A DNA stretch of 64,000 nt from Chitinophagaceae bacterium (lineage in GTDB: Bacteria > Bacteroidota > Bacteroidia > Chitinophagales > Chitinophagaceae): NCBI GenBank assembly GCA_016713965.1, contig JADJOC010000001.1:37165-101164 (forward strand). The letters run 5' to 3'. The notes under the pieces were generated by a model, which was not told where the DNA came from, did not search any database, and was given only the letters and a program-made list of their open reading frames with translations. Shown one piece after another: positions 1-9,851 of the stretch. A program made the translations under genes and the position numbers. Each line of letters starts with the position of its first letter. Positions within the stretch are counted from its first letter, which is position 1.

Positions 1-3
1 ATT

Positions 4-33
4 TACCTCAATACCTAATACCTCAATACCTAA
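4..33. repeat. Two tandem 15-bp copies
   Basis: The unit tacctcaatacctaa occurs twice in direct succession, followed by a decayed third copy (actcccaatactcaaa). It lies about 110 bp upstream of the thioredoxin-like gene. No function is evident; it may be the tail of a larger simple repeat that begins outside the window. Confidence 0.8.
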
Positions 34-146
34 ACTCCCAATACTCAAATTCGCTGCGAAAATACTTTGAAATAGGGGATTAGCCAAAACCTTATTTTAA
101 CAGGTATTTTTAGCTATATGCCTGATATTTTATTATTTTTAAGATT

Positions 147-638
147 ATGAAAAAATATATTGTGGCTGCTATACTTTTATGCAGCTTAAATACAACGGCC
201 CAAACCATTCCTGCTTATAAAATAAGTGATGTGGTAAAATACTATGAAAAGCAGAATGACAGTGTTTATGTAATTAATTTCTGGGCTACATTTTGTAAAC
301 CCTGTGTGGAGGAAATACCTTACTTAATAAGCACTTCAAAAAAATATGCTAAGGATAATAACGTACAGCTACTTTTAGTAAGCTTAGACCTTCCGGCTTT
401 TTTTCCGGACAGGATTGCGACTTATGCTGCCAAAAATAATTATGATGTGCCAATAGTTTGGCTGGATGAAACCAATGCAGATGTTTTCTGCCCGGCTATA
501 GATTCCAGTTGGAGCGGATCTATACCGGCTACATTAATTATAAATAATAAAACGGGTTATCGGAAATTTTTTGAAGAGCAAATGAAGCCTGAGGAGTTTG
601 AGGCAGAGTTGAAAAAAGCAATAGGAATTGGTAATTAG
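147..638 (+). CDS. TlpA/ResA-like thioredoxin-fold protein
   Basis: A 163-residue protein with an N-terminal signal peptide (about residues 1-19, ending in TTAQ). It has a thioredoxin active site WATFCKPCVEE, with Cys50 and Cys53 forming the CxxC pair, and a cis-Pro region near SIPATLII. TlpA/ResA proteins act in the periplasm as thiol-disulfide reductases, often for cytochrome c maturation. No partner gene is adjacent, so the substrate is unknown. The ATG start is supported by the signal peptide directly behind it. It lies just outside the first accessory island and is probably chromosomal backbone. Confidence 0.85.
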   Translation: MKKYIVAAILLCSLNTTAQTIPAYKISDVVKYYEKQNDSVYVINFWATFCKPCVEEIPYLISTSKKYAKDNNVQLLLVSLDLPAFFPDRIATYAAKNNYDVPIVWLDETNADVFCPAIDSSWSGSIPATLIINNKTGYRKFFEEQMKPEEFEAELKKAIGIGN

Positions 639-723
639 GAATTGGAGGATAGCCTACAAATACAGTTCTTTCTTCAATCACAGTATTACCCCTAATTCTT
701 AATGTATTATGGAGGGCAGGCTC

Positions 724-824
724 GTGGAACACTTCTTGGGCGGAGTAGTACAAAAGCTAAATAGCAATAAAAATGTTGAGCCTATATCCGTCAGCCGCCA
801 TAATGCCAATGCAATGTTACCTGC
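724..824 (-). repeat. attC-like site A (end of DUF4272 cassette)
   Basis: An imperfect palindrome of about 100 bp, starting GTGGAAC and ending GTTACCTGC on the + strand. The right arm (TCCGTCAGCCGCCAT...ATGTTA) resembles the arm TCCGTCCGCCCCCAT...ATGTTA of sites B and C. It begins 10 bp downstream of the DUF4272 gene. Its outer box, GCAGGTAAC on the minus strand, is the exact reverse complement of GTTACCTGC at the start of the same cassette (1659-1667). It is the most diverged of the four copies; the left end is the least certain part. Confidence 0.55.
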
Positions 825-833
825 TGGCGTTTT

Positions 834-1619
834 CTACGTGTCGGTCGTCACTTTGTCCCACTCTTGGTTCATAAATTTTATAAGCCAATTTAAAGAATAA
901 TGTCGTTCGTAAACAACACTTTTGTCAAGTCCGCTTGGTGCTGGTTCGTTTTTTACTCGTGCACTTACGCAAGCCCAATCAAGTCGTAAGATTAGGTCTG
1001 CTTGGTCAAGAATTTCTTTTATGGTTCTTAATTTTGCTTTTTGTCTAAACTGTTGTTCTGTCAAATCGTGAATGATTTTCACGTCATTTGCTACATTACA
1101 CATTTGGTCGGGATACTTTAACGTGTCGATAAAACCTAACGCCCAAAGCATAACGTGTAAACTTTCATATCGCCAATTGGCATCAGTTTTTTGTTGTTCG
1201 GTTGGTTGTGTTGCCGTCGCATAATCTTTTTCGTTGGTAGACAATTTTGCCGAAATATTAAAATCCTTGTCCATTTTGTTTAAGTGCTTTTCTTCAAGCC
1301 CTTCACTTTTCAAACCAATGTAACAAAGTGCCAAAGCCCTGTCCACAACTTCATCTTGTGTCCTGATTGTTACCTTGTCCTCTGGGTCAACAAATAATGA
1401 GTTCGGATTTGTATAAACAGGAATGTTCTTTGATTTGCAAAATTCCTCCGATTTTGCTCGTCTTTCAAGTTGGTCTTTTGTCGCAGTAATATTTTCAACT
1501 GGTTTCGTTATTGGTTGGGTTGTTGAATTGTCGGAAGTCGTGTCATTGGATTTGTTCTGTCCACAGCCAAATAATGTCGCTAAAAATCCCATTGTCAATA
1601 TTGTTGTTAGTCGTTTCAT
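834..1619 (-). CDS. DUF4272 lipoprotein
   Basis: A 261-residue protein. Residues 1-19 form a lipoprotein signal ending in the lipobox LFGC (Cys19), followed by a Ser/Thr/Asn-rich linker. The rest has the DUF4272 pattern: a TIRTQDEVVDRALALCYIGL segment, then a WRYESLHVMLWALGFID core and a CNVANDV segment. The function of DUF4272 is unknown. The gene stands alone between two attC-like sites and starts 40 bp after the left cassette boundary, the same distance as the PIN-like gene at 54 kb. It is likely a single-gene mobile cassette exporting an outer-membrane-anchored protein. Confidence 0.8.
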   Translation of the reverse strand: MKRLTTILTMGFLATLFGCGQNKSNDTTSDNSTTQPITKPVENITATKDQLERRAKSEEFCKSKNIPVYTNPNSLFVDPEDKVTIRTQDEVVDRALALCYIGLKSEGLEEKHLNKMDKDFNISAKLSTNEKDYATATQPTEQQKTDANWRYESLHVMLWALGFIDTLKYPDQMCNVANDVKIIHDLTEQQFRQKAKLRTIKEILDQADLILRLDWACVSARVKNEPAPSGLDKSVVYERHYSLNWLIKFMNQEWDKVTTDT

Positions 1620-1658
1620 TTTTGTCGTTCAAATTTTGTCGGGTGTCGCACTACGCTT

Positions 1659-1826
1659 GCAGGTAACGAACAGGGCTTGCCGAAGTAGGGGAAATAGAAT
1701 TCCGTCCGCCCGGCCAACTGAAGCTAAATTAATACCGTCAAGCTGGATATGAAGCCAAATTGAAAAACAAAAAGTTGAAACACGGCTTCCGTCCGCCCCC
1801 ATTTTGGCAAACCCCATGTAAGCTGC
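1659..1826 (-). repeat. attC-like site B (end of EcoRV-like cassette)
   Basis: A 168-bp element about 90 percent identical to site C, 53 kb away, in the same orientation relative to the genes. It has inverted arms (GGGCTTGCCGAAGTAGGGG against CCCCCATTTTGGCAAACCCC), an internal direct repeat TTCCGTCCGCCC, and outer boxes GCAGGTAAC (1659-1667) and GTAAGCTGC (1818-1826). It lies 14 bp after the methylase stop. The short ORFs it contains on both strands also occur in site C but result from the repeat and are not genes. Confidence 0.75.
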
Positions 1827-1839
1827 AGTACCATTTCGC

Positions 1840-2765
1840 TTAGGCTAACTCAAGTGTTAATTGTTCAGGCTTGTTCTTTTCTTTAAGTCCATGGTTGTGT
1901 CCTTGAATGTGGTCAAGGTCAAAGTTGCAAACAAGAGCCTCAACAACTGTCTTGCGATTTTCAATACTACCGCCTGAATGATAAAAATGGTCTTTTGTTA
2001 CAATGTTGAACTTATTCCAAAACTTTTCAATCATGTCATTTGCCCGCCAATCGTTATGATGCCATGTTGAAAGAATAAACTTGGCTTTTGTTTGGCTCAA
2101 TAGTGTAAAAAGCAATTCTTCGTCTTGCTCAGTCCAACCATTGTAGTAGTCAACGTATCTGCCGTAGTAGGGTGGGTCGCAGTAAATAAAGTCATTCTCA
2201 GTCGCAAGTGGAATAATCTCTGCAAATGATTTATTATGAAATGTCCATGCTGGTTCAGGCTTGATGATTTTTGAAACCGTAGAAACCTGATTGGTAATTT
2301 TTGTTATGTAAGCCTGTGCAAAACGGTCGGGCTTTTGCAAAAAGGAATATTCCAATTGCCTTTGTTATTAAATCTCATCATGCCGTTAAAACCTGCACGG
2401 GAAAGAAAGATAAAATCGTAAGGTGAATATTCACCTCCATTAAAACGAGAACGTACTTTGCGATAATGGTCATAGCCGCTATCGTCTGCAACACTCAATA
2501 ATTCGCCTTCTTGTTCAAGATATTGTTTCATTAAGGGTGCAGTAATTTCCTTTGTCTGAATACCCTTGTAAAAATTTATGATATGCGGATTAGTGTCGTT
2601 TAGAATTGCTTCTTTGAAGTTAGCATTGAAAGCAACAACGCCTGTCCCTAAAAACGGTTCAATCCATTTGCCACTTATTTCAGGCACAAGTTCCATAATC
2701 CATGGTACAAGTTTTGTCTTGATGCCTTGGCTTTTTATGGGCGGAACTATTATTTTTTTAGTCAT
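1840..2765 (-). CDS. D12-class DNA adenine methylase, EcoRV-like system
   Basis: An N6-adenine methyltransferase that would protect the site cut by the adjacent EcoRV-like nuclease. Motif I is WIEPFLGTGVVAFN near residue 37, a target-recognition stretch follows, and motif IV DPPYYGRYVDYYN lies in the second half. M.EcoRV belongs to this Dam/D12 class. The gene is split near 2340: the reading breaks at NWNIPF and resumes as LQKPDRF. Adding one T to the run of five T restores a protein of about 308 residues. Its ATG overlaps the nuclease stop by 8 bp, so the two are cotranscribed, nuclease first. Confidence 0.88.
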
Positions 2766-3631
2766 CGTTTTCAGTTTCTGCGTCAGCTTCTGTTTCTTCT
2801 TCTTCTTTTAGGTTTTCGATAAATTCTTTATTCTGGTTTAAGGTTTCAATTCCTCTTTCCTTATATTCCAGATAACTTTTAAGGTTTTTGTATGGTCTTG
2901 GAATACCCTTTTCTTTTGAGCTTTGTTCGTCAACAAAATACATCCAATAGTCATCGAAAATATGTTCACCCAATTTAGCAAAAATTCCTGTACCATTAAG
3001 CAATTCATCTATACTTTTTGTTGAGCCAATATTTCTTGTATTGCCACTGCCTTTTGTTGCTGATGCAATTCTATATTTAGGTTGAACAAAAAATTGAAAA
3101 TCTCTAATGACAGATTCTATTTTTTCTAATTCATCCAATGTATAAACATCTTTTTCGTTTGGTTTGTCGTTCACTTGAGTATAAAGCACACCTAATACAA
3201 TGTGTGCGGAATACTCGTTATATGGATATGTAATACTTTCCCTTTTATTATCCCCTGTTACGGAAATAGCCTTGAAAAGTACCCAATGTCATTCCTTTAA
3301 TTTTATTGTTTGTGTCCTTAACGGTACTTTTTATGTCAACGGCAAATTTTTCTCCAGACTTATTGGATATGAAGGTTAGGTCGGGATAAAAGTTTTGCTT
3401 AGTTTGATTCTCTAATGTCAAGTCATACTTTTGAGCAAATTTTTCAAACTCTGGTATTAGCAGTAACTCGATAACTTTTGATACCACTTTTGTGTCTACC
3501 GAAATAGTGTAGATTTTTCGTGAGATGTCGATAAATCCTTTAACAATCCAGTCCCCTTTGTCGGTTGCGATTATGTTATTGTATTCTAAAACTTCTTTTT
3601 GAAGAGCTTCTAAAAATTCGTCTTTATTCAT
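2758..3631 (-). CDS. EcoRV-like type II restriction endonuclease
   Basis: It aligns by eye with R.EcoRV along most of its length. Shared segments include DTKVVSKVIELL, QNFYPDLTF, FAVDIKST, an IKGMTLGTFQGYFRN segment, ITYPYNEYSAHIVLG, GSGNTRNIGS and GIFAKLGEHIFDDYW. The catalytic PD...DxK residues are Asp84, Asp99 and Lys101, matching Asp74, Asp90 and Lys92 of R.EcoRV. EcoRV cuts GATATC; the same specificity is likely but unproven. The frame breaks at 3189-3248 in a GGGG run, and one extra G restores about 290 residues. The acidic tail (EEEETEADAETENDD) is an extension absent from R.EcoRV. The start at 3631 lies 65 bp inside the cassette boundary. Confidence 0.88.
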
Positions 3632-3675
3632 TTGGGCTTACTGTTTTGTTTCAAAGATACTCACTTTTGAACTGT

Positions 3676-3704
3676 TAGGGTGTGTCCATGGTATTGCAGC
3701 TAAC
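3676..3704 (-). other. Left boundary of EcoRV-like cassette (attC box)
   Basis: On the minus strand this reads GTTAGCTGCAATACCATG followed by GACACACCC. The end of the same cassette (1818-1832, + strand) reads GTAAGCTGCAGTACC, so the two ends are imperfect reverse complements over about 15 bp. A GGACACCC-type motif 8-10 bp inside the box also occurs at the starts of the DUF4272 and PIN cassettes. No full attC palindrome is visible on the outer side here. Confidence 0.5.
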
Positions 3705-3760
3705 TCCAATATTAGCGCATGTTTTTAAAAAAATTAATTAATAATCAATCAATTAAAAAA

Positions 3761-3802
3761 ATAATACGCAATTTATTAAATGCCAATAATATTGCGTATT
3801 AT
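3761..3802. repeat. Perfect 12-bp inverted repeat upstream of the EcoRV-like cassette
   Basis: ATAATACGCAAT (3761-3772) and ATTGCGTATTAT (3791-3802) are perfect complements with an 18-bp loop. It lies between the cassette boundary and the 3' end of glyA. It could be a glyA terminator, an operator for the R-M genes, or the resident attachment-site flank. There is no T-tract, so I do not favour a terminator. Confidence 0.6.
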
Positions 3803-3845
3803 ATTTCAAACCACTCCAATCAAAGCGCAATAGCAGTACTGCCGA

Positions 3846-3903
3846 TGAACCGAGCGTGGCAACGATGCTGCCCAAAGAACCACAGCTGGTAACAAAAATT
3901 ATT
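3846..3903 (-). repeat. Dispersed ~45-bp repeat, copy 1
   Basis: On the minus strand: TTTTTGTTACCAGC followed after a few bases by CTTTGGGCAGCATCGTTGCC. Related copies occur near 19851, 27917, 35036, 36393 and 53379, all intergenic and mostly at the 3' ends of genes. Confidence 0.6.
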
Positions 3904-3932
3904 TTCATATTTTGGCGTAGCCAAAATATATC

Positions 3933-5211
3933 TTATGCTAATTCCGGATACAAAGGAAACTGCAACATAAATTCTTTCACTTCATTTTTCACTTCCTCAA
4001 TTGTTTTTGCATCATCAATATTCATCAATACTTTGTCAATAAAATTTACTACTATCTGCATGTGTCCTTCCTTCATTCCTCGGGTGGTAATGGCGGGTAC
4101 ACCTACCCGTATGCCGCTGGTTACAAATGGGCTTTTATCATCATAAGGAACTGCATTTTTATTTAAAGTGATGTGAGCTTTGTCCAAAGTTTCCTGTGCT
4201 TTTTTTCCGGTAATATTTTTATTGCGGAGATCTATCAGCATTAAGTGGTTATCAGTGCCACCGCTGATAATATCATAACCTTTATGCATAAACGCTTTAG
4301 CCATGGCCTGTGCATTGGCAATGATTTGTTTGGCATAAATCGTAAAGTCATCAGTTAAAATTTCGCCGAAGGCAATAGCTTTTGCTGCAATTACATGTTC
4401 CAGCGGCCCTCCCTGTGTGCCGGGAAAAACAGCCATATCCAGCAGGTTGCTCATCATTCTTACATTGCCCTTCATATCTTTTAAGCCAAAAGTATTTTCT
4501 ACATCTTTTTTCATTAAAATGATGCCACCTCGTGGGCCACGTAAGGTTTTGTGTGTGGTACTGGTTACAAAATGGCAATGCTCAAAAGGAGAGCTTAATA
4601 AACCTTTGGCAATTAACCCTGCGGGGTGGGCCATATCGCACAATACAAATGCACTGATTTCATCAGCAACCTTTCTTATCCTTGCATAATCAATATCGCG
4701 GCTATAGGCACTTGCACCGCAAATAATTAATTTAGGTTTTTCTGTACGTGCTTTTTCTTCCAGCATTTCATAATCAATCAGGCCTGTATCTTTTTTTACG
4801 CTGTAAAAAGATGGCTTATATAATTTTCCTGAAAAATTTACCGGGGAGCCGTGGGTTAAATGGCCGCCCATGCTCAAATCCAAACCAAGAATTTTATCAC
4901 CAGGCTGCAATATGGCCAGCATTAGTGCAGCATTGGCCTGCACCGCTGTGGGGTTGCACATTAGCATACTCACAATTAAATATTTGTTTCAGCCTGTCTA
5001 TTGCTAATTGTTCTATTTGATCTACTATTTCGCAACCTCCGTAATAGCGCCTGCCCGGATAGCCTTCTGCATATTTATTGGTAAGTGATGTGCCCATTGC
5101 CTGCATTACCTGTAACGATGTAAAGTTCTCTGACGCTATTAATTCAATGCCTTCTCTTTGGCGTTGTAATTCTCTATCGATCAGGTTAAAAATAGTAGTA
5201 TCTTTTTGCAT
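3933..5211 (-). CDS. glyA: Serine hydroxymethyltransferase
   Basis: A PLP enzyme that converts serine and tetrahydrofolate to glycine and 5,10-methylene-tetrahydrofolate, the main source of one-carbon units. Visible landmarks are the N-terminal LIASENFTS, KYAEGYPGRRYYGGCE, QPHSGAQANAAL (after repair), and the PLP-lysine segment TSTTHKTLRGPRGG. The frame breaks near 4935: SGA runs into GQCC instead of QANAALMLAILQPG, a loss of two bases in a CACA context. I place the start at the ATG at 5211 (MQKDTTIF). The longer TTG-initiated reading would overlap the -7 promoter box. Confidence 0.93.
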
Positions 5212-5229
5212 GTGTTGGTTATTTTGTTG

Positions 5230-5237
5230 CAAATATA
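5230..5237 (-). promoter_or_regulatory. Bacteroidota-type -7 box for glyA
   Basis: On the minus strand TATATTTG fits the TAnnTTTG consensus of the Bacteroidota primary sigma factor. It lies about 19 bp upstream of the chosen glyA ATG, leaving a very short leader. Confidence 0.6.
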
Positions 5238-5343
5238 ATTGTTGCGGTTAAAGTGGCCTATATCCAGATAACGTAATTATCGAAGGTATGTTAATAAAAT
5301 TCCTAAATTCACCACTTTTTAAAGTGATTGAGAAATTATTATT

Positions 5344-6357
5344 ATGAAAGCAATCATTCCCGTTGCCGGTGCAGGCACAAAACTACGGCCGCATACATAT
5401 ACACAGCCAAAGGCGCTGATACCTCTTGCAGGTAAAACTATACTTAGCATAATTGTGGATCAATTGTATGAGGCTGGTATAAAAGATTTTATTTTCATCA
5501 TTGGCTACCTGGGAGAAAAAATACAGGACTATGTAGAGCTTAAATACACTCATTTAAATTGTTATTTTATACAGCAAAATGAAAGGCGTGGCACCGGGCA
5601 TGCCATATACCTGGCAAAAGAGATAGTAGGCAATGATGAGGTATTTATTGTATTAGGCGATACAATAGCTGAGTATGATGTAAAAGAGATTGCAGCATCT
5701 CCTTATTCCATGTTAGGTGTGAAAAAAGTGGATGACCCACGAAATTTTGGTGTAGTTGAGATAGAAACTGATGGTTTTATAAGCCACGTAGTAGAAAAAC
5801 CGGCAATTCCCAAGAGTAATATGGCATTAGTGGGATTATATAAAATAAAAGAAACCGGGCTTCTTTATTCATGCCTTGAAAATGTTATTGCAGGAGGGGT
5901 AAAAGTGTATAAAGAATTAAGTTTAACAGATGCTATCCAGTGTATGATTGAAGGAGAGAATGTAAAGTTTCAGTCGTTTAGGGTTCAAAACTGGTTTGAT
6001 TGCGGAAAAAAGGAAACCCTGTTAGAATCAAATGCTACTTTATTAAAAAAATTTGGTGGAAATGTGCAGACGGGTAATCATTTTTTTGAGAATACTATTA
6101 TTATTCCACCTGTAAACATTGCAGAAGGGTGTATTATAAAAAATTCTGTAATCGGTCCTTATGTAACTATAGGAGAGTTTACCAAGCTAAACCATGCAAT
6201 AGTAAAAGATTCCATTATTGGCTCATATTCTAACCTTTTTGAGATAGTATTGAATAATTCTTTAATTGGTAGCGACGCAGAGGTAAAAGGCGTAAGCAGA
6301 AACCTGAATATAGGTGATAATACTGCAATGGATTTAGGCGGGGGGATCAGGGAATAA
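5344..6357 (+). CDS. Sugar-phosphate nucleotidyltransferase
   Basis: A 337-residue protein. The N-terminal nucleotidyltransferase domain starts with the signature IPVAGAGTKLRPHTYTQPKA and continues with NERRGTGHAI and VLGDTIAEYD. The C-terminal third (about 235-330) has hexapeptide-like repeats (NSVIGPYVTIGEF, DSIIGSYSNLF) typical of a left-handed beta-helix. Such enzymes make NDP-sugars from sugar 1-phosphates for polysaccharide synthesis. The nearest relatives are glucose-1-phosphate thymidylyl/uridylyltransferases, but the exact sugar and nucleotide cannot be told. A polysaccharide export pair lies 1 kb downstream, which fits a role in surface glycans. Confidence 0.85.
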   Translation: MKAIIPVAGAGTKLRPHTYTQPKALIPLAGKTILSIIVDQLYEAGIKDFIFIIGYLGEKIQDYVELKYTHLNCYFIQQNERRGTGHAIYLAKEIVGNDEVFIVLGDTIAEYDVKEIAASPYSMLGVKKVDDPRNFGVVEIETDGFISHVVEKPAIPKSNMALVGLYKIKETGLLYSCLENVIAGGVKVYKELSLTDAIQCMIEGENVKFQSFRVQNWFDCGKKETLLESNATLLKKFGGNVQTGNHFFENTIIIPPVNIAEGCIIKNSVIGPYVTIGEFTKLNHAIVKDSIIGSYSNLFEIVLNNSLIGSDAEVKGVSRNLNIGDNTAMDLGGGIRE

Positions 6358-6391
6358 ATAATTTCCCCTTATTTATGGTTATTGAAAATAG

Positions 6392-6422
6392 TTTGTTTCT
6401 AATTATAAAATTGCCTACTTTG
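6392..6422 (+). promoter_or_regulatory. Promoter of nitronate monooxygenase gene
   Basis: TTTG at 6392-6395, a 20-bp spacer and TACTTTG at 6416-6422 match the Bacteroidota -33/-7 pattern. The ATG at 6468 follows at a plausible leader distance. Confidence 0.5.
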
Positions 6423-6467
6423 CATTTCAAAGTGCTTTTAACTTAATAAATCATAGGTTAATTAAGA

Positions 6468-7410
6468 ATGTTACAGAATAAGATAACACAACTTTTTTAA
6501 ATTGATTATCCCATCATACAGGCAGGTATGATATGGGCCAGCGGTTGGAAACTGGCCAGCGCAGTAAGCAACGCCGGTGGATTAGGTTTAATTGGCAGTG
6601 GAAGCATGTATCCTGATATTTTGAAAGAACATATCAGGAAATGTAAGGCTGCGACAAACAAACCTTTTGGCGTAAATATTCCATTATTATACCCGGACAT
6701 TGATCAGCATATACAAACCATAATTGATGAAAGAGTGCCTATTGTTTTTACCAGCGCTGGCAATCCTGCAACTTATACGCCTCTTTTAAAGCAGCATAAT
6801 ATTACTGTTGTGCATGTAGTAAGTAGCAGCAGATTTGCATTAAAAGCGCAGGAGGCAGGCTGCGATGCCGTAGTAGCAGAAGGTTTTGAGGCAGGCGGGC
6901 ATAATGGAAGAGAAGAAACTACAACTTTTGTATTGATACCTGCAGTAAGCAAAATTGTAACCATTCCTGTAATTGCAGCAGGCGGTATTGCTACGGGCAG
7001 GCAAATGTTTGCTGCAATGACACTCGGAGCTTCAGGGGTACAGATAGGCAGCCGCTTTATAGCAACACCTGAAGCTTCCTGCCATATTAACTCTTAAGCA
7101 TGCCGTGTTAGCGGCAAAAGAAGGAGACACCAAATTATTGCTAAAGCAACTAACACCTGTAAGGTTATTAAAAAATAATTTTTTTGAACAAGTTTATCAG
7201 GCAGAGCAGGCAGGCGCAACTGTACAAACCTTATTACATTTATTAGGGAAAGGACGGGCAAAGAAAGGTATGTTTGAAGGCAATATGCTTGATGGAGAGT
7301 TGGAAATAGGACAGGTAAGCAGTAGTATTAATGAAATAAAACCTGCTGCAGATGTGGTAAATGAAGTCTGGAATGAGTTTAATTTATCATTAAAAGCCCC
7401 ACTAAAATAA
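6468..7410 (+). CDS. Nitronate monooxygenase (2-nitropropane dioxygenase family)
   Basis: An FMN-dependent TIM-barrel enzyme that oxidises alkyl nitronates. Visible family marks are IDYPIIQAGM at the N-terminus, SNAGGLGLIGSG, GCDAVVAEGFEAGGHNG, PVIAAGGIATGRQM and GASGVQIGSRFIATPE. The true start is probably the ATG at 6468 (MLQNKITQLF); an in-frame TAA at 6498 sits in a TTTTTTAAA run and is probably a base-call error (expected FKIDYP). A second break near 7080 separates TPEAS from KHAVLAAKEGD. The repaired length of about 313 residues matches the family. Confidence 0.85.
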
Positions 7411-7414
7411 TTAC

Positions 7415-7422
7415 TATATTTG
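7415..7422 (+). promoter_or_regulatory. -7 box for the polysaccharide export operon
   Basis: TATATTTG fits TAnnTTTG and lies 25 bp upstream of the ATG of the SLBB protein. Confidence 0.5.
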
Positions 7423-7447
7423 CCAAATTTTAAATTTAATATTTCCA

Positions 7448-9842
7448 ATGTTTGCATATTTTTATAATTTTTTTTTAAGAGTGCATAAAGCAATTTTAGT
7501 TACATTAATATTAGTGCTTTTTTGTTTTATAGGTAGCGCACAGGATCCTGTTGATGGGAACCCGGTTGAGCTTCCGCCATCTGCAACGCAGTTACCTCCA
7601 GCCCAACTTTACCAGGCTTTAAAAGATAAAAACTTAAATCCAGGAGACAATCGTTTAGGAACCGATAAAAGTAGTATTGATAAAGTAGATAAAGACAGTT
7701 TAAAAAGAGAATCAACCCCACAGTCTGCAATTACGGGTGAAGATACATATGGTATGCACCTGTTTACTGGGGGGAACAGTTGCGGCAATCAGCCAGCTAT
7801 CCACACCTCCTTTGGATTATCCGATTGGGGTAAATGATCAGATAATTGTTTCTTTATGGGGTGGCGCAGAAGCTACTTTTGAGTATACAGTAGCCCGGGA
7901 TGGTTCAATATTTCCTACAGGGTTAGGTAAGATTTATCTTCAGGGGCTAACTTTTGAGAATGCCCGGTCTCTTATACGAAGCAGGTTTATGAGTGTAGTG
8001 CCAGCGGGTACTAATTTTACTGTTTCATTAGGCCAGCCTCGTACTATAAATGTAAATGTGGCAGGTGAAGTAAATTCACAAGGGCCTGTTACAGTATCTG
8101 CTTTTACTAATGCTTTTAATATTATTGCCTTAGCAGGAGGTCCTACATATATGGCCAATTTGAGAGATATACAAATTAAACGGAATGGGCAAATTATTGA
8201 AATACTCGATGTATATAAATATTTAACAACGGGTGATTTTGGTAAGCATATTTATTTAGAAAATAATGATTTTGTAATATTAACAACAGTAGAAAAAAGA
8301 GTAAAGGCAGAGGGGAGGTTTAAACGCCCGATGTATTACCAGTTAAAAAAGGATGAAGGAGTAAAAGCTTTATTAAAATACTCTGGTGGTCTTTTAAATG
8401 ATGCACTTAGCAGCGGTATGAAAGTTTTCCGTACAGAATTAGAAAAGCAAGTAATTAAAGATGTAAATGCAACTGCTATTATCAACCCTACTACAGATAA
8501 TAGGTTGAATGATGAAGACTATGCTCTTGTTGATGGAGATATTGTAAGGGTAGCAACCATTAATCCCGGATTAATTAATAAAATACAAATTCATGGTGCG
8601 GTAGCATATCCGGGCATTTATGAATTACGGAAAGGGGACAGGCTGTTTAATGTTATCAACAGGGCGGGCGGTATTACTCCAAATACTTATTTACAAAGGG
8701 CCTATATATTTAGGGGAGCCGCCGATAGTACTAGTATTAAAACTGATAAAATAGAAATAAACCTGACTGGTATTTCCAAAGATGAGCAGGGAAATACAAA
8801 TAATATTGAGTTGTTAACTAATGATTTAATCATGATTTTTGATAATAATCAATTTAATGACAAAGCCTATGTGGAAATATTTGGAGAAGTGAGAAAGCCG
8901 CAAAAGATAGGCAAATATGGCGGGATGACCTTACTGGATCTTATTTATTTGTCTGGTGGGTTAAAACAGTCGGCAGAATATGGAAGAATTGAAATTTCCA
9001 GCGTTTTAAATGTGGACTCATCTAAAAATATGCAACAGCCAACAAGGACTGTTGTGAGAACAATAAAAATAAACCCCAGCTTGGCTTTAGATACTGCGTC
9101 CGCAAATATTGTATTAAAACCTTATGACCAGGTGTACATTCGTAAAAACCCTGTTTTTGAACTTCAGCAGCTAATCAGCCTGGATGGGTTAGTATTATAT
9201 CCCGGTGCATATCCTAAATTAAATAATCATGAAAGGTTATCATCATATATTGACAGAGCAGGCGGTATCAGGGAAAATGCAGATCTAAGCGGAGCAATTT
9301 TATACAGGAAAAAAACCCAATTTTACCGGGATAATATAACCGCAAAAAAAGCAGATTTAGCAAATGTTCCGGATGGTGTGGATTTGGATTCCCTTAAGGC
9401 AGCCAATGCCGAACCTGTAAGTATAGAATTATATAAAGCTTTAAAATACCGGAATTCTAAACATGATATTATTTTACAGGCAGGTGATGTTGTATACGTG
9501 CCGGAAATTAATCCTTTTGTGAGTGTAAAAGGCGTAGTGCAATCACCTCTTAAACTTACCTTTGACAAGGAGCATACCAATATTGGCTATTATATAAGCA
9601 GGGCAGGTGGATTTGGAGTCAGGCCATGGCGAAGTAGAATATATGTTACATATGCTAATGGAAAAAGTAAACGGACTTTTAATTTTCTTTTTTTTCATTT
9701 TTATCCTAAAGTCGAAGAGGGATGTACCGTTAATGTACCTGTAAGGCCTGAGGGAATACAAATGGGCGATTTTTTATTGAGATTAGTAGTTGGCAGTGTT
9801 CCAATAGTTACCGGAGCTATTATAGCAAGTATTATCAGATAA
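7448..9842 (+). CDS. Wza-like polysaccharide export protein with SLBB domains
   Basis: About 797 residues after repair of one frame break near 7770 (in a GGGGGG run). An N-terminal hydrophobic signal (about residues 12-31) is followed by a linker, then a Poly_export segment starting PLDYPIGVNDQIIVSLWGG, then several SLBB segments (VNVAGEVNSQGPV, IQIHGAVAYPGIYEL, VEIFGEVRKPQKIG, VSVKGVVQSPLKL). The family forms outer-membrane channels for capsule or exopolysaccharide. It ends with a C-terminal hydrophobic stretch. A Wzz-like gene follows 9 bp downstream, indicating an operon. I see no clear lipobox. Confidence 0.87.
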
Positions 9843-9851
9843 GTTTATTTT

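Noticed and set aside
709..900. Small + strand ORF across site A
   Set aside because: It covers repeat DNA and the 3' end of the DUF4272 gene; no ribosome-binding context or family match.
1629..1817. Similar short ORFs in repeats B and C (starting MGFAKMGADG, minus strand; a second at 54492-54776)
   Set aside because: They arise because both lie in the same palindromic repeat. There is no start context, and the reading is not kept in the related site D.
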